Source: JADKCZ01 sp963786945 | Lineage (GTDB): Bacteria; Myxococcota; Myxococcia; Myxococcales; Anaeromyxobacteraceae | Direction of reading: 5' to 3' | Assembly: GCA_963786945.1 (NCBI GenBank) | Contig: CAWBAO010000003.1 | Span: 62,001 to 126,000, forward strand | Length of the DNA stretch: 64,000 nt | In this document: positions 57,206 through 64,000 of the stretch, piece after piece | How positions within the stretch are numbered: the first letter of the stretch is position 1 | Layout of the letters: each line of letters begins with the position of its first letter | Notes under the pieces: model-generated | Database searches by the model: none | What the model was told of the DNA's origin: nothing | What the model saw: only the letters and a program-made list of their open reading frames with translations | Program-made: the position numbers and the translations under genes

Positions 57206-57570
57206 CACGCGCCACCGGTCTGGTGATCCTGCTTCTGGCGTCCACCGCCTGCGTCCCGGAGGAGGGCCCCTTGATGAAGCCCGGGTCGGACTGCCTGGAG
57301 TGCCACGGCGGCGGGGAGGAGGACGCCCGGCGCTGGACCGTGGCCGGCACCTGGAGCGGGCAGGGCCGGCAGGTCTCCATCGTGGACGCGGCCGGCAAGT
57401 CCTTCAGCCGGCACACCAACCAGGTGGGGAACTTCTGGACCTCCGAGCCGGTCACCTTCCCGCTGCGGGTCAGCGTCGACGGCGTGGCCATGCCCGACGC
57501 CGTGAACGCGGCCGACGCCAGCTGCAACCGCTGCCACGGCGAGGGCCCGGGGAGCGGGGGCGGCGACTAG
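57202..57570 (+). CDS. Dihaem c-type cytochrome lipoprotein
   Basis: A 122-residue lipoprotein (signal ending LLLASTAC) with two haem c attachment motifs: CLECH at residues 31-35 and CNRCH near residue 110, in front of a Gly-rich end. It would sit in the periplasm, attached to a membrane, and pass single electrons. ATG 57202 overlaps the restored YceI stop by four bases; an upstream GTG at 57163 would place it inside the YceI gene and spoil the signal peptide. It is the third gene of the b-haem-like/YceI/c-haem operon. Confidence 0.82.
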   Translation: MTRATGLVILLLASTACVPEEGPLMKPGSDCLECHGGGEEDARRWTVAGTWSGQGRQVSIVDAAGKSFSRHTNQVGNFWTSEPVTFPLRVSVDGVAMPDAVNAADASCNRCHGEGPGSGGGD

Positions 57571-57588
57571 CCAGCGCCGCCGGCCGGG

Positions 57589-59136
57589 CTATTCCACCTC
57601 GACCGCGCCCGCCGTGCACGGGCTGGCGCGCGGCTGACCGCGCTGATCGGTGGCCGGGCAGCCCGTCCCGAGCCGGCGCGCCGGGCTACCCGCGGTTGGG
57701 GCAATGGTCTCGGTGGGCCCGCCGCCGTCGCCGAGGGGGCCGAGCCCCGGATCGGCGATGGTGGGCGAGGAGGTGCAGCGGGCCTGGTCCGGCCACTGGA
57801 GGTTGCCGCCGGCGTCGGCGTGGACCACGTCGCAGACCGGGCTCCACATGGCAGTGTTGCCGGAGATGAGCGTGTTCTGCAGCGCCAGCCCGGAGCCGAA
57901 GATGGCACCGGCCACCTGGTCCTTTCCGATGGCGTGGTTGTCGGCGATGGTGACGTTGAGCAGGGAGCCGGTCGGGCCGTTGCCGAGCCAGAGCCCGCCG
58001 CCGTTGCTGCCGGTGGCCACGTTCCCGGCCACCGTGACGTTGGTGAGCTCGGCGTGGCCGCCGTTGATCCAGAGGCCGCCATTGTAGAAGGCCCGGTTGC
58101 GCGAGATGGTGCTGGCGGTGATGGTGAGCTGGAGGTCCTCGAGGTAGAGGCCGCCGGCGTTGCCCGCGCCGGCCGGCGTGACCACGCTCCCGTCGACCGT
58201 GCTGCGGTCCATTTCGAAGGTGCCATGGGCGAAGTTGGAGACGCGGAAGACCCCGCCACCGATGGCGCCCGCGCTGCTCCCGCGGATGGTGACGCCGCAG
58301 AGCCTGGTGCGCTCGGCGTCGCCGTCCTGGTAGATGGTGCCGCCGCAGCCGCCCTGCCCCGGGTTGCCGCCGCTGCCGCGGGCCTGGTTGCCGGTGAAGG
58401 TGGAGTTGACGATGGTGAGGTCCCCGTTGAGGCTTCCCACCGCGCCGCCGTTGGACGCCGAGTTGCCGATGAAGGTCGATCCGACGATGACGGTCTCGCC
58501 GCCGCCGAAGGCGTAGATGGCGCCCCCGGCCAGGTCCTGGCCGGGGGAGGGGGCGTGGTTGCCCAGGAAGACGCAGTCGATGACCGTCAGGCTGCCGCCG
58601 TCGCGGTAGATGGCGGCGCCGCCCGAGGCGGTGTCGTCGCTGGCGATACGGGCGCTGTGGCCGTCCTGGAAGGTGAGCCGCTGCACGGCGAGACGGGGCG
58701 TGGCCTGATCGTAGCCCGAGTCGAGCAGCAGGATGCGCGCCGCCCCCTCGCCGGAGAGGGTGACCCGGCCGCCGCCGTCGAGCACCGACTCCTTCCTGAA
58801 GACGATGGTCGAGGTGACCGGGATGGTGACCGGCGAGGGGCCGCAGGCGAAGACGATGGTGCCGCCGACCGTGGCCGCCGCCTGCAGCGCGGCGGCGGTG
58901 CAGCTGGCCGGCGTGCCGTCGCCGACCACGGTGGTGGGGCTCGACACGTCGGCGAGCGCGACCGGCGGCGTGCAGGTGGCCGGGGGCGTGGTGCCGTCGT
59001 ACGCGGGCACCGACTCGCGCGGTGGGGGCGACGAGGAAGCGCAGGCCGTCACGGCGGCGCCGACGAGGAGCAGGAGAACCCGCCAACTGGGCGAGCCGAC
59101 GCGGGTCAGGCGATGGTCACCGAGAATCAGATCCAA
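57589..59136 (-). CDS. Right-handed beta-helix surface lipoprotein
   Basis: A 515-residue protein beginning with a lipoprotein signal (WRVLLLLVGAAVTAC). The body is a parallel beta-helix with repeated turns such as GSTFIGNSASNGGAV, NSTFTGNQARGSGG and NVTVAGNVATGSNGGGLW, as in pectate-lyase-like and polymorphic outer-membrane proteins. The end (GSPARRLGTGCPATDQRGQPR) is typical of choice-of-anchor beta-helix proteins. The start appears to be TTG at 59136, since no ATG fits ahead of the signal. It may be an adhesin or a glycan-binding protein; no catalytic motif was recognised. Confidence 0.75.
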   Translation of the reverse strand: MDLILGDHRLTRVGSPSWRVLLLLVGAAVTACASSSPPPRESVPAYDGTTPPATCTPPVALADVSSPTTVVGDGTPASCTAAALQAAATVGGTIVFACGPSPVTIPVTSTIVFRKESVLDGGGRVTLSGEGAARILLLDSGYDQATPRLAVQRLTFQDGHSARIASDDTASGGAAIYRDGGSLTVIDCVFLGNHAPSPGQDLAGGAIYAFGGGETVIVGSTFIGNSASNGGAVGSLNGDLTIVNSTFTGNQARGSGGNPGQGGCGGTIYQDGDAERTRLCGVTIRGSSAGAIGGGVFRVSNFAHGTFEMDRSTVDGSVVTPAGAGNAGGLYLEDLQLTITASTISRNRAFYNGGLWINGGHAELTNVTVAGNVATGSNGGGLWLGNGPTGSLLNVTIADNHAIGKDQVAGAIFGSGLALQNTLISGNTAMWSPVCDVVHADAGGNLQWPDQARCTSSPTIADPGLGPLGDGGGPTETIAPTAGSPARRLGTGCPATDQRGQPRASPCTAGAVEVE

Positions 59137-59257
59137 CCCGCCAGTCGGGCCGCTTCCTGGAGGCCACCCTCACGGGCCCGACCGCCGGCCGCGAGAGCCT
59201 GGTGAACCAGGAGGAACCGTGAGCTTCCTGGCTCGGGAGCACTGGCGGAAGCCTCGT

Positions 59258-60523
59258 CTACCTGACGCACGTCGGCAGGTTCCCCTGGTAGACCTTGTAG
59301 TTGGAGAACGCCACGCCGCTGTGGCCCTCAAGGATGAAATTGGCGCCTGTCAGGTCGCAAGCGCCCGAATAGGTGTCGATGACGACTCCGTCCAGGTAGG
59401 TCTTCAGGAGGCACGACGCCCGAACTCCCTCCACCCGCAGCGTGTGCCACGACTCCTCATAGGGCGGCACCGCCATGCTGAACGGCAGACCCGTGCAGGA
59501 CGGTGAAGTGCCCATCCATCCATCGCAGTTGGAGCCAGCCGAGTAGATCGCGCGCTGGTAGAGGGTCTCGGATGGCGGGTTCGAACGCAGGTAGTGGATC
59601 GAGCCGTGAGCCCGCTGGGACGGATTGGATGCCCAGTCGCTGAACGTCGTGGTTCCGGCAATCCGGACCACAGACGCGCTGGCCGGAATGAACACGTCCA
59701 CCTCGGTCGCGAACGCAGCCTCTCCACTCAGACTCGTCGGAATCCGGAGGAGCCCCCAGTCAGACGTGACCACGAACGCGGTCCTCCCGTAGGCGGTGGC
59801 AATGCCTGCGTCGGGAATCCCTCCTCGCCGAATCTCCGATCCAGGAGGCAGGCTGGTCAGCGAGTAGTCTTCCGCGACCGTCCACGAGCAGGGCGGCGGC
59901 GTGCAGGCCCCAGCGACGCAGGTCTGTTCTGACGAGCAGGTGGCGCCGGCGCTGGCTCCCGTGCAGTAGCCGCTGGCCCCGCAGAAGGTGGTGCTCGTCA
60001 GCGGGTCGATGCAGGTGCCGCCGCACATGACCTGGCCGGTCGGGCAGAGCGGCTCGCACCGGCCCTGGTAGCAGGAGGCGCTCGGCCCGCAGGCGGTTCC
60101 GCCGGTGCAGTCCGAGGCCGCTCCGCAGTAGTCGGGATCGGTCTGGGGGTCGATGCAGGCGCCGCCGCAAGCGTACTCGCCCCCGGGGCACGTGGAGACG
60201 CAGGCCGAGTCCGAGCAAACCAGGCCCGCTCCGCAGGCATTCCCGCAAGCCCCGCAGTTGGAGGAGTCCCTGTGCGTGTCCACGCACGACGACCCGCACT
60301 TGGTCGCACCGCCGGCGCACACCAGCGAGCAGGCTCCGGCCGAGCAGACCTGGCCGTCCGCGCAAGCGTGGCCACAGGCACCGCAGTTCAGGTTGTCCGA
60401 CCTCAACTCGACGCAGGTCCCACCGCAAGCGACCGCATCGCCCAGGCAGTCGGGCTTGGTCTCGGAGCAGCCGGCAGCAACCAGCACGACGGCGAAGAGC
60501 GACACGGAAAGGCGTAGGCGCAA
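59258..60523 (-). CDS. Stig1-type Cys-rich surface lipoprotein
   Basis: A 421-residue protein with a lipoprotein signal (lipid on Cys19, LVAAGC), then about five Cys-rich units of Stig1 type, such as NCGACGHACADGQVCSAGAC and NCGACGNACGAGLVC, up to about residue 200. The C-terminal 210 residues form a beta-sandwich-like domain resembling laminin-G/concanavalin-like jelly rolls (WHTLRVEGVR, VAFSNYKVY). The start is TTG at 60523 with GGGAG upstream. Codon use and GC are lower than in the neighbours, which may indicate transfer. Confidence 0.75.
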   Translation of the reverse strand: MRLRLSVSLFAVVLVAAGCSETKPDCLGDAVACGGTCVELRSDNLNCGACGHACADGQVCSAGACSLVCAGGATKCGSSCVDTHRDSSNCGACGNACGAGLVCSDSACVSTCPGGEYACGGACIDPQTDPDYCGAASDCTGGTACGPSASCYQGRCEPLCPTGQVMCGGTCIDPLTSTTFCGASGYCTGASAGATCSSEQTCVAGACTPPPCSWTVAEDYSLTSLPPGSEIRRGGIPDAGIATAYGRTAFVVTSDWGLLRIPTSLSGEAAFATEVDVFIPASASVVRIAGTTTFSDWASNPSQRAHGSIHYLRSNPPSETLYQRAIYSAGSNCDGWMGTSPSCTGLPFSMAVPPYEESWHTLRVEGVRASCLLKTYLDGVVIDTYSGACDLTGANFILEGHSGVAFSNYKVYQGNLPTCVR

Positions 60524-60971
60524 GGCGATCTCCCTGGATGGACTGACCGTTGAACGCTAGCAGATCAACGGACAGATAACCAAGAAAGCACATCCCCGCG
60601 TCCCAGGCACTGAGTCACTGTGGGTGGCAATCCCACGGCACCGCCGTCGTGGCGACGATCACCGACAGGGGCCCTCGGCCAGCGCCTGGCCGGCGCCCCT
60701 GCGAGGAGCTCGCGCCCGAGGAGGACCCCCGCCAACGCCACAGGCGCTGGCGGGGCACGATGGTGATCCCCGAAGTGGAACGAAGGCGCGTCCGGAGGCG
60801 TCGTCCCAGGCAGGTACGAGGCGCATCCTGGCGCGGCTGGCGGCCCGACGCGGACGGCAGACCGGCCTCCACTGACCCGTCACCGGCCACCTGCGCAGGT
60901 GGTCCATGGGCCGCACCCCTCGGCCTGGGTGCGACCCGCCATCCTGGCCCGGCGCGCCCTGGCTGGCATCG
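60524..60971. other. 448-base gene-free region containing repeat copy A
   Basis: Between the Stig1-type lipoprotein and the sulfatase 3' end no credible gene is seen on either strand. The first 80 bases are comparatively AT-rich and probably hold the lipoprotein promoter. The rest contains the terminator/tRNA-end-like repeat at 60726-60779 and GC-rich filler. Confidence 0.5.
60726..60779 (-). repeat. Repeat copy A: degenerate terminator plus tRNA-3'-end sequence
   Basis: A hairpin with arms CCCCGCCA (60727-60734) and TGGCGGGG (60748-60755) is followed by GATGGTGATCCCCGAAG. The order and bases match copy B at 63708-63776 (same arms, same GATGGTGA), although the tRNA part has decayed. No A/T tract flanks this copy. 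It stands about 3 kb from copy B, with the sulfatase and LysR genes between. Confidence 0.6.
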
Positions 60972-62613
60972 TCAGTTGCTGCTGCCGTGCGGGCTCTCCA
61001 TCTTCCTCATGGTCTCCTCGATGGCCTTCTTCATGCTGAGGGTGTCCGCGGCCTGGCGCGGCGGGTAGTCCTGCATGCTCTTCAGGTGGGCCTGCAGGAA
61101 CACCCCGGCGGCCGTGGGAGCCCACATCTTCTCGGCGAAGAACCTGCGCCCGATGTAGCCCCACTCGTGCGACTGCGGATCCATCTTCTCCATCGGGTCC
61201 ATCAGCAGGTTGAAGACGTAGGGGACGCTCGGGTAGTACTTCGCGTCGAACCAGCTGCCCTCCCGCTTCACGCCGATGTGCATCTTCCAGGCGTCCACGC
61301 GGATGGCCATCAGGTCGGTCTCGTCGTAGTAGAAGAACTCGCGGCGGGCCGACTTCTCCCTTGCGCCGGTCCAGTAGTCGAGGATGTCGTAGCCGTCGAG
61401 GTGGGCCTTGTAGGTCACGCCGTCCATCTTCCAGCCGGTCAGCAGCTTCGCCTTCAGCTCCGGGAGCCCGGCGGCCGCCGCCAGCGTCACGTACAGGTCC
61501 TCGTGGGACTGGATGCCGTTGGCCTCGCTGCCCGCGGGGATGTGGCCGGGCCACTGGATCAGCAGCGGGACCCGGAAGCCGCCCTCCCAGGTGGTGCCCT
61601 TCTCGCCGCGGAACGGGGCGTATCCGCCGTCCGGCCACATCATCAGCTCGTTGCCGTTGTCGGTCGAGTAGATCACGATGGTGTTGGCGGCCACCCCGAG
61701 GTCCTTCAGCTTCTTGAGCAGCGCACCCACCTGCTCGTCGTGCTCCAGCATCTTGGCCCGGACGACGTCGGCTCGGCCCGGCCCTCGTCGACCGCCGTCG
61801 GATGGACTTGTCCGGGGAGTGGGACCAGATGTGGATGGCCGTGGTGTTGAACCAGACGAAGAAGGGCTTGCCGCTCCTGCCCTTCCGGTCGAGGTACTTG
61901 AGCGTCTGGTCGAGGACCTCCCCGTCGAAGGTCTCCATGCGCTTGCGGGTCAGCGGGCCGGTGTTCTCGATCTTCTGCCTGCCGACGCGCCCGAACTTGG
62001 TCGACCGTCGGATCGTCCACGTCGTGGCCCAGCGAGTGAGGACGCCGCGGGGGCCGTACTTCTCCTTGTAGCGGGGTTCTTCTGGCCCGGGTAGTCTAGC
62101 TCCTCCGGCTCCTCCTCGGCGTTCAGGTGGTAGAGGTTGCCGAACCACTCGTCGAAGCCGTGCACCGTCGGCAGGAACTCGTTCCGGTCGCCGAGGTGGT
62201 TCTTGCCGAACTGGGCGGTGGCGTAGCCCACCGACTTGAGCACCTCGGCGAGGGTCGGGTCCGCCTTCTGGATGCCGCGGGTCGAGCCGGGGATGCCGAT
62301 GGTGGTCATGCCGGTGCGGATGGGCATCTGGCCGGTGATGAAGGCCGCGCGACCCGCCGTGCAGCTCGGCTGGGCGTAGTGGTCGGTGAAGAGCACGCCG
62401 TTCCTGGCAGGCGGTCGATGTTGGGCGTCCGGCCCATCATGCCGTGGGTGTACGCGCCCACGTTCCACGGCCGACGTCGTCGCCGAAGATGACGAGGATG
62501 TTGGGCTTCTTCTGCTGCGCCCGGGCCAGGGCCGGCGTGACGAGGCTGGCCGCGACGGCGAGCGCCGCCGCCAGCAACCTCGAAGAGGTGTCGGCATCGT
62601 TCTCCCCATTCAT
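60972..62613 (-). pseudogene. Arylsulfatase, broken by about four frameshifts
   Basis: A secreted sulfatase (signal MNGENDADTSSRLLAAALAV, cleavage after ARA) that would hydrolyse sulfate esters. Metal residues lie in KKPNILVIFGDDVG; the formylglycine Cys is in QPSCTAGRAAFITGQ (C-x-A-x-R, about residue 84); GKNHLGD and YSTDNGNELMMWPDGG follow. The frame breaks near 62470, 62410, 62080 and 61780; joined, the protein would have about 545 residues. So many breaks in 1.6 kb may mean decay, but sequence error is equally possible given the rest of the window. It is divergent from a LysR regulator. Confidence 0.75.
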
Positions 62614-62684
62614 CGGGCCGCGACGGCGGCCCGCAGGTCGTGCCGGCATTCTATGGCCCCGGTGTGCGATGCCTCCAATGCATC

Positions 62685-62697
62685 TGGCGTAGCGCCA
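62685..62697. promoter_or_regulatory. Inverted repeat in the sulfatase-LysR divergent region
   Basis: TGGCG (62685-62689) and CGCCA (62693-62697) flank TAG in the 98-base region between the sulfatase start and the LysR start. LysR proteins commonly bind such sites and control the divergent gene. The arms are short. Confidence 0.3.
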
Positions 62698-62711
62698 TGA
62701 TACGATGGCTC

Positions 62712-63662
62712 ATGGATGTGGATTGCGGCTGCTGCGCCACGCCCGGGCCCTGGCAGCGAGCGCAGCTTCGCCCGCGCGGCGCGCGCGGTGGGACTCACCC
62801 AGCCCGCGCTGTCCCGGAGCATCCAGGAGCTGGAGCGGCGGGCGGGCACCCGCCTCTTCGTCCGCGACCGGCGTGGGGTGGAGCCGACCGACGCCGGCAA
62901 CCTCTTCCTCGAGGCCGCGGCCGAGGTGATGGCTCGTGCCGACGACCTGGGGCGCCAGATGACGCTGCTCCGCGGGCTCGACGTGGGGGCGCTGGTCATC
63001 GGCAGCGGCCCGTACCCCGCCGGCATGTTCGTGGGTGAAGCGACCGCCCGGACCATGCGCGCCCATGAGGGGCTGAGGATACGGGTCCTGGTGGACCAGT
63101 ACCCGGCGCTGGCGCAGGCGCTCCGGCGCCGGGAGTGCGACCTGGTGGTCGCCGAGCGGGTGGCCCAGCCGCTCGACGAGGAGGTGGAGACCCGCGACCT
63201 CTGCCGGCACCAGGGCTACTTCGTGGTCCGCACCGGCCATCCGTTGCTGTCGATCGCCCGGCCGGAGCTGCAGGAGATCCTGGCCTACCCCGTCGCGGCG
63301 ACCGGTCGGCTTCCGCCCCGGCTCATGAAGCCCCTGGTCGCGGCCTTGCCGCTGGTGATCAGGGAGGAGTTCGGCTCCAGGCCGTTTCCCCGCGTCGAGT
63401 GCTCATCCCTCGAGGTGCTCAAGACCACCGTGGCCACCTCCGACGCGGTGGGGCTCTTCACGCTCACCTCGGTGCTCCGGGAGGTCGGGGACGGGCACCT
63501 CTCGCTGGTCGACCGCGTCGAGCCGTGGCTCAGACCAACTTCGGCGTGGTCTGGCCGAGGCGCCGGGTGCTGAGCCCCTCGGCGCGGACCTTCATCGAGA
63601 CGTGGCGGAGCTGGACGTCGGCCTGCTCGCCGCAGCGGGTCGCCTGTCGGCGACCGTCCTGA
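62712..63662 (+). CDS. LysR-family transcriptional regulator, frameshifted at both ends
   Basis: The DNA-binding helix-turn-helix is clear: SFARAARAVGLTQPALSRSIQELERRAGTRLF (in two parts by eye), then the effector domain with a hinge near VIGSGPYPAGMF. The N-terminus is disturbed: one frame gives LRLLRHARALAA, which fits the family start, while the main frame starts differently, so breaks lie near 62730 and 62760. A further break near 63530 would extend the C-terminus through TNFGVVWPRRRVLSPSARTF to a stop at 63662. The start is approximate (ATG at 62705 or 62712). It probably regulates the divergent sulfatase gene. Confidence 0.75.
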
Positions 63663-63700
63663 GGCGGCTCGGAAGCCGAGCGCGGCCGCGTGACTCCAAG

Positions 63701-63736
63701 AGAAAAACCCCGCCAACGGGACGAGCGCTGGCGGGG
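63701..63736 (-). terminator. Rho-independent terminator (minus strand)
   Basis: The arms CCCCGCCA (63708-63715) and TGGCGGGG (63729-63736) form an eight-base GC stem with a 13-base loop. On the minus strand it is followed by TTTTT, then CTCTT. It lies directly downstream of the tRNA 3' end fragment and was presumably that tRNA gene's terminator. Confidence 0.8.
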
Positions 63737-63741
63737 TAAGA

Positions 63742-63776
63742 TGGTGACCCCTACGGGAATCGAACCCGGTCCCAAG
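63742..63776 (-). other. tRNA 3'-end fragment, attachment-site candidate (repeat copy B with the terminator)
   Basis: On the minus strand the sequence ends in GGGGTCACCA, preceded by a T arm CGGGTTCGATTCCCG (63754-63768), exactly the 3' end of a tRNA with encoded CCA. Upstream on that strand there is no partner GACCCC-type acceptor strand, and no anticodon arm could be folded by eye, so only the 3' part remains. Such 3' duplications are left by tyrosine integrases. The tRNA identity cannot be told from this fragment. Confidence 0.6.
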
Positions 63777-64000
63777 CGACCCGTACCCATTGAGGGCATT
63801 GGCGCTTTTCCCCTAAGCGCCCGCGCCCTCTTTCCATTCCCTCCAGGCCAGTCGTTGCCAGTTGCCGCGAGTCCTCACGGATTGCCGCGCGTCGTGGAGA
63901 CGTGGTGGAGACGATTTTCTCACTGTCAGTCGATCCTTCTCTCGTCTTCTTCTTCAAGTTGAAGAGGAGAAGCGGGTGTCACGGGTGTCACAAGCGTCGT

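Larger units (their letters stand above)
63663..64000. other. Window end without a gene; element boundary candidate
   Basis: Apart from the terminator and the tRNA 3' fragment (63701-63776) no gene is seen. From 63777 on the sequence is less GC-rich than the window average and includes a pyrimidine-rich stretch (63931-63958). A perfect 7-base hairpin (GGCGCTT/AAGCGCC on the minus strand) lies at about 63798-63818. Confidence 0.45.

Noticed and set aside
60615..60890. A small gene next to the sulfatase
   Set aside because: Its translation is only the repeat copy A and GC-rich filler; a similar translation appears around copy B, which reflects the shared DNA repeat and not a protein.
63742..63830. 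A complete minus-strand tRNA gene
   Set aside because: The 3' acceptor and T arm are clear, but no complementary 5' acceptor strand, D arm or anticodon arm could be found by eye in the next 90 bases.

Overview
The window is very GC-rich DNA with tightly packed genes on both strands. It most resembles a deltaproteobacterial-type Myxococcota chromosome, and I would guess the Anaeromyxobacter neighbourhood. Grounds for this are an 11-gene complex I operon without nuoEFG, a MYXO-CTERM-like C-terminal tail, Cys-rich Stig1/MopE-type surface lipoproteins, a sigma factor coupled to a Ser/Thr kinase, and a deoxyhypusine-synthase-like gene. This is inference from gene content; no database was searched.

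Layout. 1-11896: promoter and nuoABCDHIJKLMN, the membrane arm and quinone module of respiratory complex I. 11914-14881: Cys-rich lipoprotein, PHP phosphoesterase, divergent Rrf2 regulator. 14964-20883 (minus): CPBP protease, dGTPase-like HD protein, lid-less Hsp70, small J-protein, CvpA, deoxyhypusine-synthase-like protein. 21015-26473: large MopE-repeat protein ending in a MYXO-CTERM-like signal, then an IPT/TIG lipoprotein. 26463-28297: receiver protein and gltX. 28358-33360: outer-membrane protein, MscS-like protein and two antiporter-like proteins, convergent with a GDT1-type metal exporter. 33570-36563: large NAD-glutamate dehydrogenase. 36639-43988 (minus): penicillin-acylase-type lipoprotein, lipase, FadL channel. 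44378-47948: secreted unknown, aminotransferase, acyl-CoA synthetase. 48018-51519: ECF-like sigma factor and membrane kinase. 51652-53283: a compact graspetide (microviridin-like) RiPP locus. 53393-57570: atypical receiver, SDR, second CPBP protease, and a b-haem/YceI/dihaem operon. 57589-60523: two surface lipoproteins. 60726-63776: a damaged sulfatase and LysR pair flanked by two copies of a terminator plus tRNA-3'-end sequence, probably the scar or edge of an integrated element.

How the genes work together. The nuo operon supplies proton pumping. The acylase, lipase, FadL and acyl-CoA ligase form a plausible route that frees, imports and activates acyl chains. The CPBP protease next to the MYXO-CTERM protein suggests a dedicated sorting pair. 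The 63-residue peptide, its ATP-grasp ligase and a small unknown partner are the best candidate for a new biosynthetic system.

Caution: about 25 reading-frame breaks occur, mostly single-base indels in G/C runs and also in essential genes (nuoL, nuoM). Most are probably sequence errors. Affected genes are given as full spans with the approximate break positions.
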